From contig CAYVQF010000003.1 in NCBI GenBank assembly GCA_964454015.1, positions 167,784 to 231,783 on the forward strand: 64,000 nucleotides of DNA, in the 5' to 3' direction. Shown piece by piece: positions 34,395-43,551 of the stretch. The position numbers and the translations under genes were made by a program. The notes under the pieces were generated by a model. It worked only from the letters and a program-made list of their open reading frames with translations, ran no database searches and was not told the DNA's origin. Numbering within the stretch: position 1 is the first letter of the stretch; each line of letters begins with the position of its first letter. The DNA is from CAYVQF01 sp964454015 (lineage in GTDB: Bacteria; Myxococcota_A; Bradymonadia; UBA4248).

Positions 34395-35312
34395 ATGCGG
34401 AAGTGGATGTTGGGAGCTTTGCTGGTGTGTTGGATCTTGCCTGCCATGGTGGCCGGCGTTGGTGAGGCGGTGGCGCAGCCGGTGGCATTGTCGGAGACGC
34501 AGAAGGCGCTCAACGAGAAGGGCGTGCTGGCCATCATCGACGGGGAGTTCGATAGAGCCATTGGCCTGCTGCTCTCTTCGCTGGCTCTGGGCGAGACGAA
34601 CGTGACCTATCTGAATTTGGGGCGCGCTTATGCGCGCAACGGCGACTGCGTCGAGGCGCTGGATGCCTATGCCAAGGCGGAGACGGCGCCAGCCGTGGAG
34701 GCGCCCAGCGCGGCGGAGGTGTTGCAGGTCCTGGAACGCTATCGATCCGAGGTGGACATGGAGAAGTGTCCAGCCCGGGTGACCTTGGAGTGCGAGCCGG
34801 CGACGCTGCGGGTCGAGATCGACGGTGGGGACGCGATGGCTTGCCCGACGGTGCCCTTGAAGCTGGCGGCGGGCCCCCACTATTTTCGCGCTGTCTACCG
34901 CGAGCGCGCGGCGGAGCTGGAGGTCGAGCTGGCGCCGGCGGAAGTGCGGACGCTGCGCTTGGTGGTCGACACGTCGGCGCCCTTGCCTGGTGGCGATGAG
35001 GGTCTCTCGGCCACGGCGTTGTGGGGGACCATCGTCGGCAGTGTGGGGTTGGCGACCTTGGTGACGGCGGTGATCATTGATTTTGCCGTGCTCGGTCCGG
35101 ACATCGAGGCCTATGAGCGCGGTGATGGAGGGAGCCGATCCTCCATCGAGACGCTGCAAGGGGTGAACCTGGGCTTGTTCATCGGCGGCGGCGTCATGGT
35201 GGCGACGGGCTTGGCGCTGCTCCTCTGGCCGGAGGCCGATGCGAGCCAGGGCGCGTTGGCGCCGATGCTGTGGGTCGATGGCGGCGGTTTGACGTGGCGA
35301 GTGGCGTGGTAG
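34395..35312 (+). CDS. TPR / PEGA-like membrane protein, partner of the upstream kinase
   Basis: The protein begins with a signal peptide or anchor (MRKWMLGALLVCWILPAMV). A TPR-like part (~30-110, 'TYLNLGRAYARNGDCVEALDAY') and a PEGA-like beta domain (~120-195, 'VTLECEPATLRVEIDGGDAM') come next. Two C-terminal hydrophobic helices close the chain ('TIVGSVGLATLVTAVIIDFAV' in part, and 'GLFIGGGVMVATGLALLLWP'). TPR+PEGA+helix proteins are common next to Ser/Thr kinases in Myxococcota and probably sense or relay envelope signals. GGAGG lies six bases before the ATG at 34395. The gap to the kinase gene is 31 bases, so one operon is likely. Confidence 0.75.
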   Translation: MRKWMLGALLVCWILPAMVAGVGEAVAQPVALSETQKALNEKGVLAIIDGEFDRAIGLLLSSLALGETNVTYLNLGRAYARNGDCVEALDAYAKAETAPAVEAPSAAEVLQVLERYRSEVDMEKCPARVTLECEPATLRVEIDGGDAMACPTVPLKLAAGPHYFRAVYRERAAELEVELAPAEVRTLRLVVDTSAPLPGGDEGLSATALWGTIVGSVGLATLVTAVIIDFAVLGPDIEAYERGDGGSRSSIETLQGVNLGLFIGGGVMVATGLALLLWPEADASQGALAPMLWVDGGGLTWRVAW

Positions 35313-35344
35313 CTATGCGCTAGCGCTGCGGGAGCGGGCGGCAG

Positions 35345-37063
35345 ATGAACGATATGGCAATGGTCCTCGAGGTTTTGGAGGCGTTGGTGCTCAGCGCCGA
35401 GCGCAGTGGCGCGCACACGCTGGCGCGGGAGCTGCGTGAGGAGCGCATTCCGGCGTTGCGCAAGGGCGCGGTGCAGGTGGTGGTGCTCGGTGAGTTCAAC
35501 CACGGGAAGAGTACCCTGATCAACGCGCTGCTCGGGACATCGCTGTTGCCAGTGGGGATCACGCCGACCACCGCCTGCATCACCCGCATCGAGTCGGGTC
35601 CGGCGGGCCAGGCGGCGGTGCATTTTCACGATGGCCGGGTCGAGGCGGTCTCTCTCGAGGCTTTGGAAGCGGTGGTGACCCGTGAGGACGACGCGGTGCA
35701 ACAGGTGGTGGTCTACCACGCAGGGGAGGTTTTGGCAGAGCAGGTGGTGGTCATCGACACGCCTGGGGTCAACGATATCTCGCGGCAGCGGGTCGAGGTG
35801 ACTTATGGCATCGTGCCGCGGGCCGACGTGGTGTTGTTCGTCTTGGATGCGACGCAAGTGCTCAAGCGCACCGAGATGAGCTTCATCGAGAAGCGGCTCC
35901 TTGGTGGGATGCGGGATCGCCTGGTTTTCGTTCTCAACAAGATGGATCGTCTGGATGCCGAGGAAGCGGAAGAGGTCGAGAGTTACGTACGGGAGCGACT
36001 GGAGCAGGTCTTGGGCACGGTGGCGCTGTTCCGGGTCTCGGCGCGTCAGGGCGTGGGGGCGGGCGACCAGGGCGTGGCGGCGCTGCGGACGCACCTGCGG
36101 CAGCATCTGGCCCAGGCGCGGGATGTCATTTTGTTGGGTTCGGCGGTGAACACGGGCCTGCGAGCCGCCAATGTGCTCTTGGGTTCGCTGCGGATCAAAC
36201 GCAGCGGCTACAAGATGCAGCGGGAGGAGCTGAGCGCCCGGGTCGAGGTGGTGCGAGGCAAGCTGGAGGAGAGTGAGCGGCGCATCAGCCAGAACGTGGA
36301 TCGCATCGCCGACGCGCGCAGCACCTTGGTGGGGGCCCTGCGCCACAACGTCGGCGATTTTCGCGACGCCTTCATGGCGGCCTTGCCCCGAGAGATCGAG
36401 AAGGTGGCCGTGGCCGATGTGCAGCGCTATCTGGAGGGTTTCATCGAGGAGACCTGCAAGCGCTTCGTCGAACGCGAGGGGGGGGCGTTGGCGCGCGCGC
36501 TGGAGGCGTTGGCCGAGGAGGTGATCGCCGTCACCAACGAGAACATGCGCCAAGCGGTGGCCCTCATCGAAGGGGAGCTGGGGTCGAGCGTGGCCGATCT
36601 GGATGTCGCCGTGAACACGACGCCCTATGACTTCTCGGTCTTCGCGATGGGGGCATTTGGGGTCTCGGTTTTGGTTTTCGTCAACGTCTTGGTCGGCGGG
36701 GTGATCGCCCTGGCGACACCCGTGGTGGCCTTCGTGTTGCGGGACCGCCTCGACACCAAGGTGCGGGCGCGGGCTACGGAGGCTGGTTTGGAAGCCATCG
36801 GCCGGGTTTGCGCCAAGATCGAGGAGGAGCTGGTGGCCATCGTCGAGACCTTCACCGAGCGTCTGCGGGCTTTCGTCGAGGACGCAGGACATCGTCTCTA
36901 TAGACAGATCGAGGAAGCTCTCCAGGCGGCGTTGCGGGACAAGAACCAAAACAGCCAGGGGACCGTATCGCTAGAGGCGGATCTCGTGGCCGAGGAGGAG
37001 CGGGTTCGGCAACAGACGGCGACTTTGAGCACCTGTAGGGCGCAGACCTGGGCGGCGGTGTGA
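35345..37063 (+). CDS. Bacterial dynamin-like GTPase
   Basis: The GTP-binding motifs are complete: G1 GEFNHGKST (49-57), G2 Thr in 'ITPTTACIT' (72-80), G3 DTPG (138-141) and G4 NKMD (198-201). Long helical regions ('EELSARVEVVRGKLEESERR') form the dynamin-type stalk. A hydrophobic hairpin at ~430-465 ('FGVSVLVFVNVLVGGVIALA') forms the paddle that inserts into membranes. Bacterial dynamin-like proteins remodel or repair membranes and often occur in pairs; here only one is present. Its start lies 33 bases after the TPR/PEGA gene, so it may belong to the same transcript. Confidence 0.9.
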   Translation: MNDMAMVLEVLEALVLSAERSGAHTLARELREERIPALRKGAVQVVVLGEFNHGKSTLINALLGTSLLPVGITPTTACITRIESGPAGQAAVHFHDGRVEAVSLEALEAVVTREDDAVQQVVVYHAGEVLAEQVVVIDTPGVNDISRQRVEVTYGIVPRADVVLFVLDATQVLKRTEMSFIEKRLLGGMRDRLVFVLNKMDRLDAEEAEEVESYVRERLEQVLGTVALFRVSARQGVGAGDQGVAALRTHLRQHLAQARDVILLGSAVNTGLRAANVLLGSLRIKRSGYKMQREELSARVEVVRGKLEESERRISQNVDRIADARSTLVGALRHNVGDFRDAFMAALPREIEKVAVADVQRYLEGFIEETCKRFVEREGGALARALEALAEEVIAVTNENMRQAVALIEGELGSSVADLDVAVNTTPYDFSVFAMGAFGVSVLVFVNVLVGGVIALATPVVAFVLRDRLDTKVRARATEAGLEAIGRVCAKIEEELVAIVETFTERLRAFVEDAGHRLYRQIEEALQAALRDKNQNSQGTVSLEADLVAEEERVRQQTATLSTCRAQTWAAV

Positions 37064-37085
37064 CCGCCTCAACGAGGGGATGAAC

Positions 37086-37496
37086 ATGGATTTTGCGCAA
37101 GAAGAAGCGAAGATCGAGGCCTTTTTGGCGCAGAAGGCTTTTGCCGTAGTGGGCGCTTCGGCCAACCGCGCCAAGTACGGCAACAAAGTGCTGCGGGTCT
37201 ATCTCCAGCACGAGAGGACGGTGTTCGCCGTGAATCCTGCTGGGGGGGAGATTGAGGGTGTCACGGCCTACGCCGACGTGGCGGCGTTGCCGCCCGAGGT
37301 GGGGGCGCTGTCCATCGTGACCCCACCCGCGGTGACGCGGGAGGTGGTGCGGGCGGCGCTGCGGCGGGGGATTCAGCACTTCTGGCTACAGCCGGGCGCC
37401 GAGGACGCGACGGCCATCGCCGAGGCCGAAGAGGCCGGCGCCAGCGTGGTGCACGGTGGGGCTTGTGTGCTGGTCGTCTTGGGCTACCGCGACTAG
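37086..37496 (+). CDS. CoA-binding (YccU-like) Rossmann-fold protein
   Basis: A short Rossmann protein of the CoA_binding_2 family. 'AFAVVGASANRAKYGNKVLRVY' (quoted in part) carries the nucleotide-binding GAS motif, followed by 'VFAVNPAGGEIEGV' and 'SIVTPPAVT'. 'FWLQPGAED' resembles the conserved 'WLQ.G' of the family. Relatives bind coenzyme A or succinyl-CoA ligase-like nucleotides; the physiological role is unknown. The ATG at 37086 has GAGGGG eight bases upstream and is preferred to 37080. Confidence 0.88.
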   Translation: MDFAQEEAKIEAFLAQKAFAVVGASANRAKYGNKVLRVYLQHERTVFAVNPAGGEIEGVTAYADVAALPPEVGALSIVTPPAVTREVVRAALRRGIQHFWLQPGAEDATAIAEAEEAGASVVHGGACVLVVLGYRD

Positions 37497-37511
37497 AGGC
37501 CCAGGCAGCAC

Positions 37512-40500
37512 TCAGTTGTGGTAGTAGGTGAGCTGGACCGCGCTGATGGTCGGTGAAATGGCGGGGTCGTTCGAGCGGATGAAGGCGCGGGCTTTGAGGC
37601 TGTTGGCCGAGGGCATTCGGCCGAGGGCGTTGGCGAAGCTCTCGAGGGGGGCGGCGTCGGTGGGCTGCTCCGAGGCCTTCTCCCATGAGAGACCGTTGAA
37701 GGTGTGCCACTCGCCGTCGCCGACAGCGATCTGCCAGGCGACGATGCTGTCTGCGGGGAAATCCCCACTGACGTCCAGGCGACCCCAGACGGGGGGTTGG
37801 TGTGCGGCAGGGATGTCAAAGGTCCAGATGGCCGCCCCGCTCTGGCCGCTCTGATAGCCGTCGGCGACGTGGCGGTAGAGGAAGGCGTTGTCTTGGGCAC
37901 CTTCCCAGAGCACGAGGTCGTCGAGGGAGCCAGAGTAGCCGCGGGCGACATGCAGGTGGGGGGTGCCGGGGCGCATGGCAGAGCGGGCGGGAATGTTGGC
38001 GAGGAGCTGCCCCTGGAGGTAGAGATTGATCCGGTCCAGAGGGCTGAAGCTCATGGAGACTTCGTGCCAGGCCTCGGCGGCAAGCGCTGTGGGGAGACTC
38101 AGGAGGTGGTTGTCGGCGATGTGGGTGAAGACGGCCGTGGGGCCGAGGGGCCCCGCGGCGTGGGTGGAGGACTGGCTGCCCAGGGAAGAGGCCAAGCGGA
38201 AATGGGCGTTGGTGCTGTGGGCGGTGTCGACGCGGATGGCGCCCTGATTGAGGGGCAAGCCATAGATGAAGCGGCCATCGAAGAGGGCCGTGGCGGTCGC
38301 GGGGACGTCGAAGTCCTGCCAGGACTGTGGATTGGACCAGGTGCGCCCGGTGTGGTAGCGCCACCAGCGCTGTCCTTCTTGCGTGGTGCGGGCCGGGAAG
38401 ATGACGTAGGTGCCGTCGAAGATGCCTCCTGCCAGGGGGTGCTGGATGTCGACCGGTGCCTGCTGATAGGCGTTCGGGTTGTCCATGGCGCGGAAGGTGT
38501 CGTAGCGGAGGACGGGCTGACTCTGTCCCTGTTGGGGTTCGGGGCAGAGGTAGAGATGGCGCCCGTCGAAGGCGGCTCGGGCATAGTGACCGGAGAGGTT
38601 GCGGAGGTGCCAAGACTCGGGGGCCGAGGGGTCGGCGGCGAGGTCGAGGCGGAGCAAGACGTCGGCGCGGGTGGGGTCTCTGCGCCAGCCCATGAGGAAG
38701 AGGTGAGCTCCCGTGGTGATGATGGTCGAGGCTTGCTGGAAATCCGCCTCGATGGGAAAGGCCAGCCACGCGGCGTTCATCTCGAAGTCTTGGGTGGTGT
38801 CGTAGCGGAGCAGGGCGGCGCCATTGTTGCTGTCGACGGCGAGGTAGAGGAAGTGGCCATCGAAGGTGGCCACCGAGGCCAGGCGCTGATCGGGTGTGGG
38901 GACCTGCAGGGGGGTGATGCTGACGAAGGCCGTCGCGTCATCGATGGCGCGGCTGGGGTCGAAGCGGACCACGGTGGTGCTGTCGGGCTTGACGAGGTAG
39001 AAGTAGCGGCCATCGAAGGCGACGGCGGCGCAGGTGGCCAAGGCTTGATTTGTGGCCTGCCAGCGGTCATTGCTGAAGGGCTGCGCCAGGGCATAGGTCA
39101 AGACGGGCTGGTCGTCCGTCCCGGGGAAGTAGTAGATGCGTTGGCCGTCGGAGGCTACGCAGGGATAGTGGGTGTCGGCGCCGCGCTTGTCGTCGAGGGT
39201 CAGGACTTGGGCTTGGAGGGCTGTGGCAGGTTGCCAGGCCTCGAGGGGGAAAGAGGGATTGCCGGGTACGGCGAAATCAGGTCGGAGCCAAGTCTGGAGG
39301 CTGAAGGCGGCGAGGGCGGAGAAGCTCGATTGATCGCGCATGACGCCGTGGCCTGGGGCGTCGAAGCGCAGGCCTTCGGCGAAGGCCGTTGGGCCGTTGC
39401 CCGCGCTGGAGGAGAAGGCGTCGACGAGGTCGAGGCGGAAGCGCTCGCTGTCGAGGGCGTTCGTGGCGGTGTTCTGCTGGCTGAGCGTGATGGCGTCGGC
39501 AGGTGTGCGCGGTTGGAGCCACCAGGCGAGGTCGTCGAGGCGGAAGGGGACGGCGCTCGGGCCAAAGCGGTGGGGGCGCATGTTGGCACCGGGCGCCTCC
39601 GGGAGGGCTTGGGTGACGCGCTGGGTGCCGACGTCGAGGTGGAGGGCCTCTGGGGCCACTGAGAGGGTGAGGGGGGTCCATTGATTGGGGGGCAGGGGTG
39701 GGCCTACGAGCATGGGCTGGCGTTGGCCGTTGCGTTCATAAGCGACGGTGAGGCCCGGGGGGCCGGCTGAGAGTCCCCCTTGGGGGTTGAGGTTGAGCCA
39801 GAGATCGAGGCTGCCTTCGCCTCCGGCTTCACGCAGGGTGACCTGGGTCAGTGCCCTGGCAGGGGCGGCAGCGCGTGGGGCTGGGATGGGATAAACGGCG
39901 CGACCGTCGAAGGCCAAGCCCGGGTAACGTGTGTTGCCGTCGCGGGTGATCTCAATCTGGGACGAAGCGCCAAAGGGGTTCTTCACCAGCAGGGTCGCCT
40001 CGGGGTAGAGGTTTTGGCGGTAGATGGTGTAGAGGTCTTCGCCGGTAAAGACGGCGGCGGTAAAGGGCTGGCTGTGGCCGTTGTCGCGCCAGGTCCAGGT
40101 GATGGCCGTGGGATCGACGGGCGAAGGTGTTGCCGTGCACGGGGAGTGGCTGGCGTCGGTGTGGAAGCTGTTGAGGACATTGACGGCGCGGACGCTCAGG
40201 CACAGCTCTTTGCCGTCGAAGGCGGCAGTGTAGATGCCATTGACGGAAAAAGTGCTGCCCCAGGCTTGGTACTGTGGCAGCTCGAGGGCCGCCCAAGCGC
40301 TGGCTGTGGTGAAGATTTCTTGAGTGTCGAGGCGGAGCAGGGTCGTGCTGGGGGTCGCCCCTTGCCCGTGGGGAATGAAATAGGCGAAGCGGCCATCGTA
40401 GACGATGTTGGCGACCTGTGGCTGGGCGACGCCAATGCCGGTGGTGTTGAAGTGGGTCCAGGCGTTGGTGGCGCTGAAGTCGCGCTGGGTGTCGTAGCGC

Positions 40501-41615
40501 AAGACGAGATTATTGGTGGGGCCGTAGGGGGAAAAATAGACGAAGCGCCCGTCGAAGAGGGCGCCGCCGAAGCGATCGATCTGCGCCCCTGGGAAGTCGA
40601 TCCCTGCGAAATAGTAGGACCAGGCGTTGGGGTCTTGATAATCGGCGAGGGTGTCGAGGCGGAGGAAGTAGAGATTGCGGGTGCCAACGGCGCCGTGTGG
40701 GGCGAAGTAGATGTAGCGACCGTCGAAAGCGCCGCCCAGATAGCCCTGGCCGTCGTTGGGTAGCCCCGCGTCTGCGGCGTCAAAGGTGTCCCAGGCTTCG
40801 GGGGCGCTGAAGTCGAGGAGGGTGTCGTAGCGGGCAAAGGTGCGGTGCGGGCCCTCGCCGTCGGTGGAGGAGGGGATGAGGTGGAGGTAACGGCCGTCGA
40901 AAACGGCGCCGCCATAGCCGAAGGGCAACTCTGAGGGAAGCTCGGTGAAGGTCTTGGCGTTCATGGTGGCGTTGCTCTGCGGTCGCAGGAGGTGGGCGGC
41001 CGTGGTGGCTGTGGCCTCGGCATAGCCCCACAGGGTGAGGGCAAAGCCGTCGGCGAGGGAGATCGCGTCGAGGGGGAGGCCGAGGGAGGCGGCACCGCGC
41101 AGGTGGGCGGCGCTGTAGCGTTTGCCAGGGGCGCTGTAGAGCTGCTCCCCTGTGGTGGGGTGGTGGCCTTGGCTGTCGGCGATGCTCTCGAAGAGGGCGG
41201 CCTCAGGAGGGACGTCGTCAAAACGCCAGAGGGAGCGGAGGCTGGGATCGGCCTGGTAGAGGTCGCGGCCGTCGGGTAGATCGAAGGGGTAGACGAGGCG
41301 TGCCGTCAGGCCTTCTTGAAGCGCCGGTCGCTGGGCGCGCCAACGCAGTTGGAGCACGCCTTCATTGACTTCGAGGGGGCCCTGCGTGGCCGGTGGTTGG
41401 CTGGCGACGGGCAAGGAGATGGCGGCTTCGTTGCGTGGGAGCTCGGTCTCGGGCACATCTACCAGGGCATCTGAGCCATCCCATCCGTGGACGTCGAGGC
41501 TGACGTCTGGGTAGGGGGGAGGGGGGGTTGGGCTGGGTCCGGTGACATCCAAGTCACAAGCGTAGGCCGCAGTGAGCAGGGTGCAACAGAGAAAGGTTAC
41601 GGAGTGCGTTCGCAT
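37512..41615 (-). CDS. Giant secreted protein with propeller-like FDGR repeats and LamG-like domains
   Basis: 1367 residues. The signal 'MRTHSVTFLCCTLLTAAYAC' may be a lipoprotein signal, although Y at -2 is unusual. At least ten copies of a ~50-65-residue unit follow in two blocks. The core is '[VA]FDGR[YFH][LIV]Y[FL].P', then 'LRYDT', then an aromatic stretch like 'F....AW..F'. Such units form beta-propellers. Between and after the blocks are concanavalin/LamG-like segments ('LDLWLNLNPQGGL', 'FSLQTWLRPDF', 'HEVSMSFSPLDRINLYLQG'). The last ~100 residues form a further beta domain. It is probably a surface or secreted carbohydrate-binding protein. GAGGATCTC precedes the ATG at 41615. It is convergent with the CoA-binding gene. 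Confidence 0.8.
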   Translation of the reverse strand: MRTHSVTFLCCTLLTAAYACDLDVTGPSPTPPPPYPDVSLDVHGWDGSDALVDVPETELPRNEAAISLPVASQPPATQGPLEVNEGVLQLRWRAQRPALQEGLTARLVYPFDLPDGRDLYQADPSLRSLWRFDDVPPEAALFESIADSQGHHPTTGEQLYSAPGKRYSAAHLRGAASLGLPLDAISLADGFALTLWGYAEATATTAAHLLRPQSNATMNAKTFTELPSELPFGYGGAVFDGRYLHLIPSSTDGEGPHRTFARYDTLLDFSAPEAWDTFDAADAGLPNDGQGYLGGAFDGRYIYFAPHGAVGTRNLYFLRLDTLADYQDPNAWSYYFAGIDFPGAQIDRFGGALFDGRFVYFSPYGPTNNLVLRYDTQRDFSATNAWTHFNTTGIGVAQPQVANIVYDGRFAYFIPHGQGATPSTTLLRLDTQEIFTTASAWAALELPQYQAWGSTFSVNGIYTAAFDGKELCLSVRAVNVLNSFHTDASHSPCTATPSPVDPTAITWTWRDNGHSQPFTAAVFTGEDLYTIYRQNLYPEATLLVKNPFGASSQIEITRDGNTRYPGLAFDGRAVYPIPAPRAAAPARALTQVTLREAGGEGSLDLWLNLNPQGGLSAGPPGLTVAYERNGQRQPMLVGPPLPPNQWTPLTLSVAPEALHLDVGTQRVTQALPEAPGANMRPHRFGPSAVPFRLDDLAWWLQPRTPADAITLSQQNTATNALDSERFRLDLVDAFSSSAGNGPTAFAEGLRFDAPGHGVMRDQSSFSALAAFSLQTWLRPDFAVPGNPSFPLEAWQPATALQAQVLTLDDKRGADTHYPCVASDGQRIYYFPGTDDQPVLTYALAQPFSNDRWQATNQALATCAAVAFDGRYFYLVKPDSTTVVRFDPSRAIDDATAFVSITPLQVPTPDQRLASVATFDGHFLYLAVDSNNGAALLRYDTTQDFEMNAAWLAFPIEADFQQASTIITTGAHLFLMGWRRDPTRADVLLRLDLAADPSAPESWHLRNLSGHYARAAFDGRHLYLCPEPQQGQSQPVLRYDTFRAMDNPNAYQQAPVDIQHPLAGGIFDGTYVIFPARTTQEGQRWWRYHTGRTWSNPQSWQDFDVPATATALFDGRFIYGLPLNQGAIRVDTAHSTNAHFRLASSLGSQSSTHAAGPLGPTAVFTHIADNHLLSLPTALAAEAWHEVSMSFSPLDRINLYLQGQLLANIPARSAMRPGTPHLHVARGYSGSLDDLVLWEGAQDNAFLYRHVADGYQSGQSGAAIWTFDIPAAHQPPVWGRLDVSGDFPADSIVAWQIAVGDGEWHTFNGLSWEKASEQPTDAAPLESFANALGRMPSANSLKARAFIRSNDPAISPTISAVQLTYYHN

Positions 41616-41732
41616 GAGATCCTCGACGCCTTTGGGGACGGTTGGGCAGGGGACTGAGGCCAAGGGCCTGGAATCACAGTTTCGAGGCTATACAAAGCGT
41701 TGCACCATGTCCATAAGAGGACGGACAAAAGG

Positions 41733-41781
41733 CACGTGTCGTTGGGAGCATTGCTTCTCACGTGGTTGCGCTCGACACGTG
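41733..41781. promoter_or_regulatory. Three CACGTG palindromes in a divergent intergenic region
   Basis: CACGTG occurs at 41733-41738, 41759-41764 and 41776-41781. The last two also form an inverted repeat TCACGTG-N11-CACGTGA. They sit between the giant propeller gene (-) and the STAS gene (+) and could be an operator controlling both. The 284-base intergenic region otherwise shows no convincing promoter. Confidence 0.4.
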
Positions 41782-41899
41782 AATGTGCTTGCCTACGGGT
41801 GCGCTGTTCTCGTGTCATCGGGGCGACCAATGGCCAAAGGTCGTCGCTGGCGAAGGTCGGGCGCGTATCGTAAAGGCTCTGCAAAGTCGGGAAGTTGGC

Positions 41900-43027
41900 A
41901 TGGAGCGCAAGTTCATACCTACGTTGCGCACGGGTAACGGCTACACCTACCTCAAGGTCCAAGGCGTCATCGACGAGGACAACTTGTTGACTCGGCTCAC
42001 GGGGCAGATTCAGGGCAACTTGTTGCTTCTCGACCTGTCAGAGGTGGAGCGCATCAACTCCTGTGGCGTGCGAGATTGGGTCAACTGGTTGGGCCAGTTC
42101 AGCGCCATGGGGGTCTTCGTGGTGATGATGCGGTGCTCACCGGCGGTGATCAACCAAGTCAACATGGTGACCAACTTCTCCGCTGGGGCGGTGGTCCACA
42201 GCTTCTTCGCGCCCTATGTGAATCCCGATACGGACGAAGAGAAGTCGATCTTGCTCTACACGCGGGACCTCAAGGATCAATGGCCGCTGCGGGCACCGCA
42301 GGTGCGCGATGAGATGACGGGGGTGGCCCTGGAGTTCGACGAGTTCGAGGAGTCCTACTTCGCTTTCATGAGCGGCTTGCGCGGGCGCGATTTGGGTCTG
42401 AGCGCCGAGATGGAACAGCTCATTGCCCAGTTCACCCCTGAGCACGCGCGGATGGCTGCGGCTCGGCAAGCCCCCGTCTCTCCACCCCCTCCGGGGGCTG
42501 CTTCCATGTCCTTTGCGGCGCCCAACGCGGTGGGGGGCGGCCTGCAACGTCCAGCGGCGCCGCAGCGACCGCAACCCATGGCGGCTTACCCTGCCGATCT
42601 GGAGGATCCCACGCCGCGCTCGTCAGCGCCGGCGAGGGTGATGCCACCTGCGCAACAAGAGGCCACGCGCCAGTCTCCGAGTATGGGGCGGTGGGAGCAG
42701 GCCTCGCTGCCTTCTCCCGTGGCGGTTCGCCCCAGTGCGCCCACACCGCCCTCTTCTGCCTGGTCGACGGCGGGGAGCGCCGTGCAAGCCCTTCCCGGGG
42801 CACGACCCGGGGGCTCGCCCGCGTCGGACCCCGCTCAGATGAGCGGATCCGTGCAGAACCTGCCGTCTTCTGCTTACATGATGGCGTCGTCGAGCCAGGC
42901 GTCGGCCTTCATGTCGTCGGGTGGACAGAACGCGGTGCGATCGCGGACACTGTTGATCCTGATCATCGGCATGACGCTGCTCTTTTTGTTGATGGTGGCG
43001 CTCTTTGCGTGGTTGCTCTTTGGCTGA
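41900..43027 (+). CDS. Tail-anchored STAS-domain protein (anti-sigma antagonist-like)
   Basis: Residues 1-~110 form a STAS fold ('YLKVQGVIDEDNLL', 'LLLLDLSEVERINSCGVRDWVNWL', S54 at the position phosphorylated in anti-sigma factor antagonists). About 220 residues rich in Pro, Ala, Ser and Gln follow and are probably disordered. The chain ends in one hydrophobic helix ('LLILIIGMTLLFLLMVALFAW') with no residues after it beyond LLFG: a tail anchor facing the cytoplasm. An anti-sigma antagonist fixed to the membrane by a C-terminal helix is unusual. The ATG at 41900 starts directly at the domain. The next gene begins 10 bases after its stop. Confidence 0.78.
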   Translation: MERKFIPTLRTGNGYTYLKVQGVIDEDNLLTRLTGQIQGNLLLLDLSEVERINSCGVRDWVNWLGQFSAMGVFVVMMRCSPAVINQVNMVTNFSAGAVVHSFFAPYVNPDTDEEKSILLYTRDLKDQWPLRAPQVRDEMTGVALEFDEFEESYFAFMSGLRGRDLGLSAEMEQLIAQFTPEHARMAAARQAPVSPPPPGAASMSFAAPNAVGGGLQRPAAPQRPQPMAAYPADLEDPTPRSSAPARVMPPAQQEATRQSPSMGRWEQASLPSPVAVRPSAPTPPSSAWSTAGSAVQALPGARPGGSPASDPAQMSGSVQNLPSSAYMMASSSQASAFMSSGGQNAVRSRTLLILIIGMTLLFLLMVALFAWLLFG

Positions 43028-43037
43028 GCCCGTATCC

Positions 43038-43538
43038 ATGGCGACAAGGGAAGTACAGGGAGAGTTGCTTTCGGCGTCTCGCTTCTGCGATGGGGTCCCC
43101 GATCCTTGCGTGATTGTCGACGGCGCCGGGCACGTTCTGCACGCGAACCCTCGCTACGTGGCGTGGCTGGCGGCGCCGGGGCGCTTGGTCCTGGGGGCGT
43201 TCCTGGTCGATCAGGTCGAGGTGGAGCAAGGCCAGCAACGCCTGCGTTGGTCCCAGTTGCTGCAAAGGCCCGTCGTCGGCTTGGACTTGTTGACGCGCTG
43301 TGTGCCCTGTGGCGATCACGCCCACGCGCGCGGTGATTTCATGCGCCTCTGGCTGACGGCGCTCAGTGAGGACGGCGCCCTCTGGGCCGTGGTCTTCAAG
43401 CCGAGCGGTGTCACCGTCGAGCGTGGCATCCTGGAGGAGGAGCTGCGCCTGCAAGGCCAGCGCCTGGCGGAGCTGCGGACGGCGTTGCATGAGGCCGAGG
43501 CGGCCTTGAGCCAATACCGCAAAGGCTTGGTACTGTAA
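43038..43538 (+). CDS. PAS-like domain protein with C-terminal coiled coil
   Basis: 166 residues. The N-terminal part resembles a PAS sensor fold ('DGVPDPCVIVDGAGHVLHANPRYVAWL', part quoted). A second strand set ('MRLWLTALSEDGALWAVVFKP') follows, and then a helix with heptad pattern ('EEELRLQGQRLAELRTALHEA', in part) that could dimerise. No output domain is present. It likely transmits a signal to the preceding tail-anchored STAS protein, as the genes lie 10 bases apart (inference). The start may instead be TTG at 43020, overlapping the STAS stop. Confidence 0.65.
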   Translation: MATREVQGELLSASRFCDGVPDPCVIVDGAGHVLHANPRYVAWLAAPGRLVLGAFLVDQVEVEQGQQRLRWSQLLQRPVVGLDLLTRCVPCGDHAHARGDFMRLWLTALSEDGALWAVVFKPSGVTVERGILEEELRLQGQRLAELRTALHEAEAALSQYRKGLVL

Positions 43539-43551
43539 GCAGCCTGGATGC

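Noticed and set aside
37704..39662. 652-codon forward open frame opposite the propeller protein
   Set aside because: Same antisense composition; the reverse frame has regular FDGR repeats and a signal peptide.
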